NCBI GenBank assembly: GCA_963976875.1
Contig: CAXBML010000004.1
Span: 1-64,000, forward strand
Direction of reading: 5' to 3'
Length of the DNA stretch: 64,000 bases
From: Berkiella_A sp963976875
GTDB lineage: Bacteria; Pseudomonadota; Gammaproteobacteria; Berkiellales; Berkiellaceae
This document shows positions 9,653-19,314 of the stretch, piece by piece. The stretch's first letter is position 1. Every line of letters starts with the position of its first letter. Made by a program: the position numbers and the translations under genes. The notes beneath the pieces are model-generated. The model did not search any database. It was not told where the DNA came from and was given only the letters and a program-made list of their open reading frames with translations.

Positions 9653-11080
9653 CTACTTGGCTGCAGCCAAAATTTTCGATAATTGTTGTACAACTTGTTC
9701 AGCCGCCTCTATACCTGACTCAAAAGCACCTTTGATGCTAGCAGGCCCTCTAAAAGTATGCTCACCGGCAAAGCACAAACGGTCTACAGGACGTGCAATT
9801 TGACTATTTTCATCCAGTGTTACACCATCTGGATGGTAAGAATATCCGCCTCTGATATAGGGATCACTCTCCCAGTGTGTAACCCAACATTTCGCAGGTT
9901 TGATATAATCTTTGCCAAAAATATTCTTAAGATAACTTTGAAGCTCAGCTATAATCTCGGCATCAGGCTTTTTACCTAAACCGGTGTGAAATGATGTGAC
10001 TAAAACAGGGTTAGTGGAATTTGAAAAATAATTGAGATTGACGATATCTAACCAGGTGTGTGTGTGGGGTTCATGAGGGATGATAAAATGAGATTTATTA
10101 GGCCAAAAAACTTTTTCAAATTGCATGATGACTTTTTCATGGTTGGCTATTTTTAAATTTTGAATAGCTTTACTTTTGGCCTTTGGTAATGGTGGTTCAA
10201 AAGTCACATCCTCTTGTTGTAGAACCCCCAAAGGTAATGTGCAGATCATGGCATCAGCCTTAAAGCTTTTGCCAGATGATAATTCAGCAGTAACCAAATC
10301 TTCTTCATATTTGATATTGTTTACTTCGGCATTTAAGTGTACTTCTATACTGCCTTCTCGACTTGCGTAACTCAAAATATGTTCCAAATAAAAACTAATT
10401 CCAGAACATATTAAATAATTATTTTCGCTTTCTTTTTTTCCAATGCCGGTTTTATATTCAAACAAGGATTCTTGCTTCAGCTCATGCACGCTTAATTTCT
10501 CCATAAGCAGCTGTGCATCTGATTCCTTAAGATTAAGTGCGATTTCGATTTCTCGCTTATATATTTTAAGCTCTTTCGCAACAAAACGATCCAGATCATC
10601 TGAAAGTCGGTTTAATTCAAGACCGGCGACTTTAGATTTTATTTTCTCAATGAATGGCATTAACTGTGCCATTTCAATTTCTTTACCAGATTCATCGTAA
10701 ATATTGATCTGCTTTCTGCTCATGGGTCTGATATCAATTTTATGTTTTACCAAGTCTAAAAATAACTCACTATTCTTAATGCCATGTAAAAATTGTGCAC
10801 CAAATTCTACAGGGTTATGGTTGATTAACTTAGTATGCGCTCTACCCCCAATACGGTCTTGCGCCTCCAACAAAATAACATGCATTCCCATTAAAGCCAG
10901 CTCATAAGCGGCCTTTACACCAGCAACACCGGCTCCAATCACAATAACGGACGGTATATCTTTTTTTAAGTTACCCATAACCGCTGTATGTTGGCTTGCT
11001 CTTAAAGATTTAAACCGTTTTAATAATTCTTCTACAAATTGTTCTGACAACATCTCCGATTGATTAGGTATTTCTGACAT
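9653..11080 (-). CDS. Flavin-containing amine oxidase
   Basis: FAD-dependent oxidase of the MAO/polyamine oxidase/LSD1 superfamily, 475 aa. The FAD-binding motif SVIVIGAGVAGVKAAYELAL lies near residues 44-63, followed by LLEAQDRIGGRAHT and EFGAQFLHG. The C-terminal FAD-contact region reads RLCFAGEHTFRGPASIKGAF. GGTGA precedes the ATG. No signal peptide is seen, so it is probably cytoplasmic. The substrate is unknown; polyamines or amino acids fit the family. An APC permease follows it on the same strand 120 bp downstream, which would suit uptake and oxidation of an amine, but this is inference. Confidence 0.9.
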   Translation of the reverse strand: MSEIPNQSEMLSEQFVEELLKRFKSLRASQHTAVMGNLKKDIPSVIVIGAGVAGVKAAYELALMGMHVILLEAQDRIGGRAHTKLINHNPVEFGAQFLHGIKNSELFLDLVKHKIDIRPMSRKQINIYDESGKEIEMAQLMPFIEKIKSKVAGLELNRLSDDLDRFVAKELKIYKREIEIALNLKESDAQLLMEKLSVHELKQESLFEYKTGIGKKESENNYLICSGISFYLEHILSYASREGSIEVHLNAEVNNIKYEEDLVTAELSSGKSFKADAMICTLPLGVLQQEDVTFEPPLPKAKSKAIQNLKIANHEKVIMQFEKVFWPNKSHFIIPHEPHTHTWLDIVNLNYFSNSTNPVLVTSFHTGLGKKPDAEIIAELQSYLKNIFGKDYIKPAKCWVTHWESDPYIRGGYSYHPDGVTLDENSQIARPVDRLCFAGEHTFRGPASIKGAFESGIEAAEQVVQQLSKILAAAK

Positions 11081-11261
11081 ATCACCATTCTCTAATAAAA
11101 TTACAATAAATTCTAAAACTCAGTCTATATCTTATTATAAGCTTTTACTATCTCGTTGTTCTACTTATAGTAACATGCCATAATAGCTGTATTTACAAAC
11201 AGGTTTAAGGCAAGCATACTAATTTAAGGTTATACTGAAACATGAGCAAAGGATAACCAGA

Positions 11262-11861
11262 ATGGACAGTCAAATACATAAAAAAATTTCTACTTTATTA
11301 GAAAACAACAGCATAGATCATCAAGCTTGTATCGCGGATTATTCCCCGAACCATAGCGCATCCCAAAAAATTCCTGCAGCTGTTCTTGTTCCTATTATCC
11401 AGCATAAAAACCATCAAACAATACTGCTCACTCAGAGGTCAGAAAATCTAACGCATCATGCTGGACAAATTAGCTTTCCTGGTGGCTGTATTGATAAGTT
11501 AGATCAAAGTCCATTAGATTGCGCATTAAGAGAAACACATGAAGAAGTGGGTATTGCGCCTGAGGCTGTCAAAGTGCTTGGACAGATGGGTGAATGGCAT
11601 TCCTTTACTGGATTTCGCATTAGTGTATTTGTTGGTGTTATTCAAGCGCCTGTTCAATACCGACTATGCCCACAAGAAGTCGCTGCAACTATAGAAGTCC
11701 CTACCACCCATCTATTAAATCCGACTCAATACGAAAAAGTCTCCCTTTGCATAGAAGAACAGCAACGATCTTTTTACCAAACTCACTATGAAGGTAAAAA
11801 AATCTGGGGGTTTACGGGTGGAGTAATGTACTTACTTTCTAGGTTATTATCGGAACAATAA
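11262..11861 (+). CDS. Nudix hydrolase, CoA pyrophosphatase (NudL/YeaB-like)
   Basis: Predicted to hydrolyse the diphosphate of CoA or acyl-CoA derivatives. The subfamily signature ILLTQRSENLTHHAGQISFP is followed by GG and the Nudix box, with the catalytic core RETHEEVGI near residue 90. The length of 199 aa matches NudL. AAGGA lies ten bases before the ATG. It is divergent from the amine oxidase (181-bp gap) and monocistronic as far as can be seen. Confidence 0.92.
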   Translation: MDSQIHKKISTLLENNSIDHQACIADYSPNHSASQKIPAAVLVPIIQHKNHQTILLTQRSENLTHHAGQISFPGGCIDKLDQSPLDCALRETHEEVGIAPEAVKVLGQMGEWHSFTGFRISVFVGVIQAPVQYRLCPQEVAATIEVPTTHLLNPTQYEKVSLCIEEQQRSFYQTHYEGKKIWGFTGGVMYLLSRLLSEQ

Positions 11862-11954
11862 TAACGAAATGTGTGTAGCACAGCTCCGCCTCTTGTATTT
11901 AGTTACCTGCCATTATAGACTCCTGCTAAATTTACACAGTTTCGACTTTAAATT

Positions 11955-12075
11955 CTTCAAGATGCAGTTTTCTTGCTTCGTCTAAACGCTAACTTCAATC
12001 CATATCTCCTTGCAAAACTCGAAATAGACCCAGCTATTCCTTTATTCTTCTCAGTAGGTATACGGCGTCTTGAAG
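11955..12075. repeat. Inverted-repeat-bounded intergenic element (possible MITE or palindromic repeat)
   Basis: The ends are CTTCAAGATGC (11955-11965) and GCGTCTTGAAG (12065-12075), inverted copies with one mismatch, bounding 121 bp without a credible ORF. It fills most of the gap between the Nudix gene and the 5'-nucleotidase. The short arms and single copy make mobility unproven. Confidence 0.35.
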
Positions 12076-12111
12076 TATCATGGGTTTATAACTTACCTAT
12101 ACGCTAAGAAG

Positions 12112-13011
12112 CTATAAGTTTTTCACACCATAGGATACATGGGCTGAAGTGACCTCTTGACTGACGCTATCGCAATTACCATGTTGATCATCAAAGAAAA
12201 TATCTGCTTGAAAGGCTTTAAGGAATGAGCGCTTATCCATCCCGCCCAAAAATAATGACTCATCAATTCTGATGTTCCAACTTCTAAGGGTGTTAATTAC
12301 TCGCTCGTGGGCAGGCGCTTGGCGGGCAGTGACTAAAGCTGTACGTATAGAAATAGGTAAGTTTTCAACTTGTTGCAACCTGTGTAATACACGTAAAAAC
12401 TGGCTAAAAGGCCCAGGCGCCAATGGTCTATTGGCTTGGGCCTTCTCATTCTCATTGAACGCTGCAAGCCCTTCTTTTTGAAAATAAAGCTCAGACTCAT
12501 CTGAAAATAATACCGCATCACCATCAAATGCAATACGAAGTTCGGTGTCTGCTTCCGTGCGTTTGCCTGTGTCTAGTATTCTAGCTGCAGCGCAGCCTGA
12601 AGCAAGAGCCTGGCTAACATCTGCGTCATCTAAAGATAAAAATAGATGCGCATCAAATGCCTGAGCATAGGTATAAGGTGATTCACCACTACAAAATGCC
12701 GCTCGACTTATATTCAAACCATAATGCTCAATAGAATTAAACACTCTTAACCCTGTGTCTGCTGAATTTTTTGATAATAGAATAACCTCCACCAAAGTAT
12801 CATCTGCTTTTCTGCCTTGGTTGATTTTTAAAAATTTTTCAACCAAATGGTAAGCTGATCCTGGTTTGAGTATGTTATGTTCATTTTCTTTTTGATATTC
12901 TCTATATGCTTCTATACCTTGCTCTTCGTATATTTTATGGCAGGCATTTAAATCAAATAGCGCTCTTGATGAAATTGCAACAACTAATTTATCTTTCATG
13001 CTGACTTTCAT
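12112..13011 (-). CDS. 5'-nucleotidase, cytosolic NT5C1-like family
   Basis: Predicted to dephosphorylate nucleoside 5'-monophosphates in the cytoplasm. It resembles the bacterial 5-nucleotidase family related to vertebrate cytosolic 5'-nucleotidase 1: VVAISSRALFDL at the N-terminus, a central ISRAAFCSGESPYTYAQAF, LFLSLDDADV, then LRIAFDGDAVLFSDESE (HAD-like) and DIFFDDQHGNCD near the end. Possible starts are GTG 13020, ATG 13011 and ATG 12999; GAGTG eight bases before 13011 favours that one. It follows the helicase gene by only a few bases and is probably co-transcribed with it, although the functions look unrelated. Confidence 0.85.
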   Translation of the reverse strand: MKVSMKDKLVVAISSRALFDLNACHKIYEEQGIEAYREYQKENEHNILKPGSAYHLVEKFLKINQGRKADDTLVEVILLSKNSADTGLRVFNSIEHYGLNISRAAFCSGESPYTYAQAFDAHLFLSLDDADVSQALASGCAAARILDTGKRTEADTELRIAFDGDAVLFSDESELYFQKEGLAAFNENEKAQANRPLAPGPFSQFLRVLHRLQQVENLPISIRTALVTARQAPAHERVINTLRSWNIRIDESLFLGGMDKRSFLKAFQADIFFDDQHGNCDSVSQEVTSAHVSYGVKNL

Positions 13012-13024
13012 AATCGACACTCAC

Positions 13025-16000
13025 TTATTGTGGGTTAAATCCTTGTGGTAACTCCCAAAATACTTTAGAGACAGGGAAATATAAACCACATCGTATAATA
13101 TTATTTTCAATTTGACTTAAAGTATAGCGATATAACTCCAGTTGTTTTGCATAGGTTTCAATTTCATAGTCTAAGTCTAGCTCATCTGCTGTTGTTGCCG
13201 TATTCACTTTAAAATCAATAATCCATCGAGTATCATCTTCATCTATAAAGGCATAATCTAATATAACGCCTCTGGTTTTATTTTTAAGTTTAACGCTAAA
13301 TGCTTTTTCGGATAATCTCTGTTTATGCGCATGACTCATTATCCATAACCCAGTTGTATCTTCGAACATTTGACTCAGTGCCCGCGTAATAAGCGAATTG
13401 GCTTTGTGATTATCACCTGCAGAAAGACCAAATGGTTTTAATAAATTATTGGCTTGTACTTGTAAAAATGATAGTTCAAGATGAGATTCTAAATTCTGCA
13501 AATAATAGGCAATAACTTGGTGAAAAATTACACCAGACACTCTTAACCACTCCTCGCCCTGTTCAGGCCAATTCAAATCATCGTCCTCGTGCTTAAATTC
13601 ATAATCTGGTAAGAATTTTTGTATCGTAGGCGGCAAGCACCAATCATCAGGAAGGCGACGAAGCTCGGGTATAGCACTATTGTCTAAATCTTTAATATTA
13701 GTTTGTTCTAATTGAGACTTGCTTAGGTCAACCGGCTGCAACCCAACATCGGCATGCTCTAACAAAGATAAAAAACTACCTGAACGGGCTGCTTTAGCCT
13801 CGCCTACCTCATCCTTCTCTTCTGCTACATAACTTAAAAATAAAGTAGTTTTCGCTCTGGTCATCGCAACATAAAACAATCTTTTTAATTCATGCGTTTC
13901 TTTGTTTTGTAAGATGCTATTTATATAAGTATATATAGTATTATTTTGATTGTTTGTTTTAGCGCCGAGCATCAGCATAGGTTTATTTAAATGCATACTT
14001 TCATGCCAGTTTAGTATTTCCTGATCGCGTCGTCGTGCACTGCTTTGTAATTCAGGCAAAATAACCGTGTCAAATTCAAGCCCTTTAGATTGATGGATAG
14101 TCATTAGCTGAACACAGTTGCCTGAATTTAATTGCTCGGTAGCATCTTGATAAGATTGATCGACATATTTTGCCGTTAATTTTTCTTCTAGTAATTCTAT
14201 ATCAACGTTTTGAGATCCATCGGAGATTCTATCCATTAAATTTAGAATCTCTTCTATATCGGCTAATGCAGAGCTATCATAACAAGCTGGGCCACCCAAA
14301 GCTGCCCAAAGACCTTTTACCCAATGACTTAATTTTATTCTATGACGAGATTGAATCCAATAACTTATTACAGGCACAACTTTGCTTAACCTTAATTTGG
14401 CGTGCTCGCTTAAATTCTCTATCTCTTCATATCTCTGGAGCGTCACCCAAAAATGAGCGCTGACTTCCGCGTCTGCCAAAGTAATCAAATCTTGTAGGGT
14501 CAACCCTACCCAAGGACAACGTAAAACAGAAAGCCAAGCAATCCTATCATCCCAATTTAATAGTGCCTTTAGTAAAGCTAACAAATCAATTACATGGGTT
14601 CTGGTAATCAACTGAGAAATCTCTTTAGCAATAAATGGAATTTGATAGCTTTGTAATAAAGGTAATAAGTTAAATAATTGCCTTCTGGCTCTCACAAGCA
14701 CAGCAATCGATTGGTCTGGGTTTTGTGCATATTGATTTTGAATGAATTTTACAATCTCTAACCCTTGAGATTGACTAGATTCAAAGCTATCAAAATATAA
14801 TGTTTGTTGTTCAACACCTGGCTTTGCCGCATGTGCTGTTCTATATGATACCGCCCCTATAGACAAGTTATCTTGCGGAGGAAAAATATCCGAAAATGTT
14901 TGGTTCACCCAAGATACAAGGTTTTCGCAGGTTCTGAAATTCTGCTTTAATGATATATTGTGCAGAGGGATTTGGCTCAAACCATGCTTTTGAGCATGTA
15001 AAAACACACTGACTTCAGCACCTCTGAATCGATAAATCGATTGCATAGGATCTCCGACTAAAAAGATAGTGCGTCCTTCGTTGGGTTGCCACTCTTGCGT
15101 CAAACATTCTAATAACTGAAACTGTATAGCGGAAGTATCTTGAAATTCATCCACTAAAATATGTGATAACTGATAATCTAAATATAAGGCGATATCCGTT
15201 GGACCTTGCTCGTTTTGTAATGCATACAGTGCCCCTAGGCTCATCTCTGTAAAATCAACCAAGCCAGACTCTTTGAAATTCAGATTCAAATACCCAACCA
15301 ATATGGGTAAAATTTGACTTAAGCTTTGAATCAGTAACACTTCATCATCAAAGAGCGGCAATTGAGGTAATAACCGCATATCTTGTAATAAAGGCTGTAA
15401 CCCTGATATCTCTTTGACAGTTTCCATTAAATTTAGAAACTGCTCTTTATGGACTTTGCGTTTTGTTTTTTCTTCTTTATCTTTTGTGGCAGATGGTCCT
15501 AAAAATCCTTGCTTCTTGGTTACTGATTTGCGCCAATTACCATCTTTGACTAAAATCAAATCCGCTAAATCTGTCCAAAATTCTGTATTATCAATTTCAT
15601 ACTGAAAACAATCCAGTTCACAAGTTTGCTCTAAGTTAACCTTGGCCTGCTGAATAATATCTAATAAGCTATATTCCACAGGCGCTAAACTTTCGACAAG
15701 TTGTAATACATGTTCCCGAGTACAGTCTTTGATGGTGTTGGTCAGATAATCCTCTAATCCATCACCAAGCTCACCATCCATAACATGCATCAGCCATTGG
15801 TCGCGTTTGGATAACAACTGCACTAATAATACAGACAGCTTTTCTAAGTTATTATCAAATGCTAGCAGCAAATTTCGATAAGCCGAAAACCAACTATCTT
15901 TTCCTGTGGTGTCTAACATAAATTGTTTGACAGACTTTTGATAGAGAACATGAGCGAACTCATGAATATCGGGTTTGCCGCCAAAATGAGACAATATAGG

Positions 16001-16369
16001 TGTTCGATAGGCCAGCATCATACAGAGCGCATCAATTGTCATAATGCGTAAGCGATTTGGGTTGGCTATGATTTGCCAGTGATGTTGCTTATCTCTTTTT
16101 AGAACTTTTTGCGCCAACTTTACTGCCGGCATATCCAAATGTTCATTCTTTTCGGCGAATCTGAGTGCTTGAATAATCCGCAGTTTCATTTCACTGGCGG
16201 CTTTCTTAGTAAAGGTTAGCGCTATGATTTCTTCGGGATCACGTTCAACATGGGCCAACAAACTCAAATATCGGCGGGTCAGTAATTCTGTTTTGCCAGA
16301 GCCTGCAGGCGCTTCCACAATAAAGGACTCCGCAGGGTTTAATGCTTTTTCTCTTTGAGACTGGTCCAT
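13025..16369 (-). CDS. UvrD/RecB-type helicase-nuclease (AddA-like)
   Basis: Superfamily 1A DNA helicase of about 1114 residues with a C-terminal nuclease, likely one half of a double-strand-break end-processing enzyme. Motif I is APAGSGKTELLT, motif II LSHILVDEFQDTS, motif III FLVGDPMQSIYRFRGAEV, motif V LMTIHQSKGLEFDTVILPE and motif VI RLFYVAMTRAKTTLF. The C-terminal PD-(D/E)xK nuclease core appears as GVILDYAFIDEDDTRWIIDF followed by K. The longest frame starts inside the upstream gene at 16387, but the ATG at 16369 lies one base after that gene's stop and has GGAG upstream. Its partner is the adjacent nuclease gene. The pair resembles AddAB of alphaproteobacteria more than enterobacterial RecBCD. 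Confidence 0.92.
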   Translation of the reverse strand: MDQSQREKALNPAESFIVEAPAGSGKTELLTRRYLSLLAHVERDPEEIIALTFTKKAASEMKLRIIQALRFAEKNEHLDMPAVKLAQKVLKRDKQHHWQIIANPNRLRIMTIDALCMMLAYRTPILSHFGGKPDIHEFAHVLYQKSVKQFMLDTTGKDSWFSAYRNLLLAFDNNLEKLSVLLVQLLSKRDQWLMHVMDGELGDGLEDYLTNTIKDCTREHVLQLVESLAPVEYSLLDIIQQAKVNLEQTCELDCFQYEIDNTEFWTDLADLILVKDGNWRKSVTKKQGFLGPSATKDKEEKTKRKVHKEQFLNLMETVKEISGLQPLLQDMRLLPQLPLFDDEVLLIQSLSQILPILVGYLNLNFKESGLVDFTEMSLGALYALQNEQGPTDIALYLDYQLSHILVDEFQDTSAIQFQLLECLTQEWQPNEGRTIFLVGDPMQSIYRFRGAEVSVFLHAQKHGLSQIPLHNISLKQNFRTCENLVSWVNQTFSDIFPPQDNLSIGAVSYRTAHAAKPGVEQQTLYFDSFESSQSQGLEIVKFIQNQYAQNPDQSIAVLVRARRQLFNLLPLLQSYQIPFIAKEISQLITRTHVIDLLALLKALLNWDDRIAWLSVLRCPWVGLTLQDLITLADAEVSAHFWVTLQRYEEIENLSEHAKLRLSKVVPVISYWIQSRHRIKLSHWVKGLWAALGGPACYDSSALADIEEILNLMDRISDGSQNVDIELLEEKLTAKYVDQSYQDATEQLNSGNCVQLMTIHQSKGLEFDTVILPELQSSARRRDQEILNWHESMHLNKPMLMLGAKTNNQNNTIYTYINSILQNKETHELKRLFYVAMTRAKTTLFLSYVAEEKDEVGEAKAARSGSFLSLLEHADVGLQPVDLSKSQLEQTNIKDLDNSAIPELRRLPDDWCLPPTIQKFLPDYEFKHEDDDLNWPEQGEEWLRVSGVIFHQVIAYYLQNLESHLELSFLQVQANNLLKPFGLSAGDNHKANSLITRALSQMFEDTTGLWIMSHAHKQRLSEKAFSVKLKNKTRGVILDYAFIDEDDTRWIIDFKVNTATTADELDLDYEIETYAKQLELYRYTLSQIENNIIRCGLYFPVSKVFWELPQGFNPQ

Positions 16370-16370
16370 A

Positions 16371-19034
16371 TTATGTTTTCTCCGCAATGCGGCAAAAAGA
16401 CATCAAATCACAATAACGACAAGTCTGCGCCTCGTTAATAGGTGCGACATCGGCTTTGCCCTGCATAAAGTCATCTGCTAGACCTGTCAAAACCACAGTC
16501 CACTCCTCTAATTGTTCTGACCAAGAAACTGATTTTCGAGTATTTTGGATAGGCGTAATGTCTGAGATATTTAAATCTGAGCTAGCACATAAGCCTAGCA
16601 TTTTAGGTTCATTTTTCTCTATGTTAAACCAGGCTAATGCCTGAGGCGGGTGACTATAGTTGCCCTGCAAGTATAAAGGTAATTGGGGATCTTTTAATGG
16701 CGTATATAAAATATCGTTTATACTTTTTTTCCCGGTTTTATAATCTATCATGAGGTACTCATGCTCACCGACTTGATCAACCCTATCCATACGGGTGTTA
16801 ATTTGCAGCCCACTAATATTAATTTGTCTTTGATCTTCAATCGCTATCACATTAAACTTTGGCCGCTGTTTTTCATATTCCATAACAGACTGCATGATTT
16901 CTAACAATCGGGTTTGCTCAATCTCCCAGTAGTGCCCGCTCAGTGTATACTGTGATTGGTGTTTTTTAATCACACGTTCAATAATTTTTTGCAAAAAAGG
17001 CGTTAAGCCCTCTCCTAGGTCAACTAATTTTTTCTGGGATTTTAGTTCTTCCCAAACATGCTGCAAAATATCATGCACCAAAATACCACGTGTTTTGGGG
17101 CTTAAGCCCAAAGTTTGCACCTCTGGCTTGCTGGCATCTAAGCGAAATTTAGCAAAAGCTTTAAAAGGACAGTTGGATTGATACCCTAATATTTGACTGC
17201 CACCTTTAAACTGAGAACCATTCAATACTTTGGGTGCTATGTTATCACTGAAGTGATTTAACTTTGCCGATATATCATGCAAACTATGAGAAGATTCTGG
17301 GACATCTAATTCAACCAGACTCATATCGCTATTGGTCAAACCTGTGATTAATTCACTTACATAGACTTTATTATTCTCAACTTGAGATGGATAACTACAA
17401 ATAATATTCTGAGCACTGTGGCATAATTTTTGAGTTAAGGTCTGGGAAAATATCAATTCCCGATCTGCAGATGCATGCGGCATATTATAGGTGCGTTGTA
17501 TATCAATTGGAATGAAGGGATTAGGCTCGGCTTTGGGTGGCCAGTTCTCATGATATAGATTCATCACCCATAAAGCATCAAAAGCTAACCCAGAAGCCTC
17601 TAATATCCCCAATATTTGAATAGGTGCCCCTTTATTTTCAGGCTGAAAGGGTATATTGGATAAGATTTTCTTAAACTGCTCTAAAGCATCACTTAGCTGG
17701 TACGATGGTACGTCTACTTGTACTTGTGCAAAATCATTTAAGGCTTGATATAAGCGCTTGACAGCTTGATGCTCTATACTATTTAGTCGCCTTTCGCCCG
17801 GCCAACCAAATAGCTTCAGTATAGCGAGAAATTCGCCTTTCCAATTAATAGACTCTTTTGACTTTGCTATAGCCAATTGCCTTGCTTGGAATGCTAATAA
17901 TAAATCTGTTGTTGTTATATTAGAACCAAAATGCTTGGTTATTAAAGCAATGAGCTCAGCAATTGTCATTTTTTCTTTTACGGCCATTCGCAATTGCGAA
18001 ACAATTTCTTGCAATGTTTCATATTGCTTCACACCGCCTTGAATATAAGGCGATTGCAATAACCCCAAAATGTCTGGCACATTGGCTTTATATTTCAACA
18101 AGTCTAGCAATAATAATGCCGTTTGTATCACTGGGTACTGCATAAGTGGGATAGCGGATGACACATTAAATAACGGATTCACAGAGTCTTCTGGATTTAA
18201 ATAATGCAGTGGTGTAAATAGTTCTTTAAACACTTCTAGAATATCATTTCTATAAGCGGGCAAATTAGGCAATACGATGGCTATTTTTTGCTTAGGATTC
18301 TGTGCTAGCTTTTGTTTAGACCATCTGGCAGCCAAAAGCATTTCTTCTTGTATATTCTTACAAGCCACTTTATGGAGTTGTTGAGGCTCAATTAAAGTCG
18401 GCTGCGCTTCGGTTACATTCCACCCAAGTTCTGTTAATGTTCTGAATAAATTCTGTACTTGTGGCGTTAAATCGTCAAAACCAAAACAGATAATATCTTT
18501 GGTTTCATAGTGTTTCTCTAAAGCAGGCGCATTGACTTTTAAAATATTAATAAGCTTACTTAATAATTGCGCAGAGTCAATGGCCCCCTTTGCTTTCAAT
18601 GTTGCTCGATATTCATCACAGAACGTTTTAAAGGCAACTTGATCATATTCTGTAAACTTATCTTCTAATAATGCGACTTGATCCCATTGATTTAAAATGT
18701 TCCAAGCACTCAATACTAATTTTGCAGTGCTATGGTAACGTAATAGTGAAGCGCCGTAACTTGAACTAGATATGATTTTTTCTAGCATTAACAATGCGGA
18801 CATAGCTGGCAATAGACTCTCTGAAACCCAACCAGCAGTTTGGGCCTGTTGCCAAACTGTTTGAAGCCAGTCTTGTAGGCTGTAAATTTTAGCTGAAGAC
18901 CATGCCCGCACATGAGTCAACTGTCCTATATGTTGATTGTACTCCTCTGTTAATGCTGTCGCCAAACGCCGGGTCGGGCAAACCAACAGAGAGCCATTCT
19001 TTAAAGATTCAATTAATACTTCATTTAAAATCAT
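16371..19034 (-). CDS. AddB-like PD-(D/E)xK nuclease with predicted 4Fe-4S cluster
   Basis: An 887-residue protein next to, and coupled with, the helicase. The N-terminal part is an inactivated helicase-like region (LVCPTRRLATALTEEYNQ at the start). The C-terminal nuclease has LMIDYKTGKK as the D-x-K core. Four Cys in the AddB arrangement are present: Cys622 in NCPFKAFAKF, and Cys872, Cys875 and Cys881 in CRYCDLMSFC, as expected for an iron-sulfur cluster enclosing the nuclease domain. It also matches the family annotated as probable DNA repair protein that always sits beside a UvrD-like helicase. The adjoining stop and start codons imply translational coupling. Confidence 0.87.
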   Translation of the reverse strand: MILNEVLIESLKNGSLLVCPTRRLATALTEEYNQHIGQLTHVRAWSSAKIYSLQDWLQTVWQQAQTAGWVSESLLPAMSALLMLEKIISSSSYGASLLRYHSTAKLVLSAWNILNQWDQVALLEDKFTEYDQVAFKTFCDEYRATLKAKGAIDSAQLLSKLINILKVNAPALEKHYETKDIICFGFDDLTPQVQNLFRTLTELGWNVTEAQPTLIEPQQLHKVACKNIQEEMLLAARWSKQKLAQNPKQKIAIVLPNLPAYRNDILEVFKELFTPLHYLNPEDSVNPLFNVSSAIPLMQYPVIQTALLLLDLLKYKANVPDILGLLQSPYIQGGVKQYETLQEIVSQLRMAVKEKMTIAELIALITKHFGSNITTTDLLLAFQARQLAIAKSKESINWKGEFLAILKLFGWPGERRLNSIEHQAVKRLYQALNDFAQVQVDVPSYQLSDALEQFKKILSNIPFQPENKGAPIQILGILEASGLAFDALWVMNLYHENWPPKAEPNPFIPIDIQRTYNMPHASADRELIFSQTLTQKLCHSAQNIICSYPSQVENNKVYVSELITGLTNSDMSLVELDVPESSHSLHDISAKLNHFSDNIAPKVLNGSQFKGGSQILGYQSNCPFKAFAKFRLDASKPEVQTLGLSPKTRGILVHDILQHVWEELKSQKKLVDLGEGLTPFLQKIIERVIKKHQSQYTLSGHYWEIEQTRLLEIMQSVMEYEKQRPKFNVIAIEDQRQINISGLQINTRMDRVDQVGEHEYLMIDYKTGKKSINDILYTPLKDPQLPLYLQGNYSHPPQALAWFNIEKNEPKMLGLCASSDLNISDITPIQNTRKSVSWSEQLEEWTVVLTGLADDFMQGKADVAPINEAQTCRYCDLMSFCRIAEKT

Positions 19035-19217
19035 TTTGCGCTACTTCAAGCTAAGTTTATTTACAGTTTGTTAAATTATCTCATGACCATATAGCGAATC
19101 AAATGATGATCAGCTAAAATAAATTTATTCCCATTATATTGAGCTGATGACACATCCTATATAGGTTGGGCTAATTTTATAAAAATTCAGCTTTGATAGC
19201 ACGATATATAAATATTA

Positions 19218-19245
19218 TTGACTTAATTGTAATCGTAAATAAAAT
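19218..19245 (+). promoter_or_regulatory. Candidate sigma-70 promoter for the glycerophosphodiesterase gene
   Basis: TTGACT (19218-19223) and TAAAAT (19240-19245) are separated by 16 bp, each one base from consensus, about 70 bp before the ATG at 19315. In AT-rich DNA such matches arise by chance. Confidence 0.4.
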
Positions 19246-19314
19246 TTTTATAATAAAAAATAACCCCGTGTTTACAGCGTAAAACCGCTCTACCAGTATA
19301 GGAAACGCCATCTT

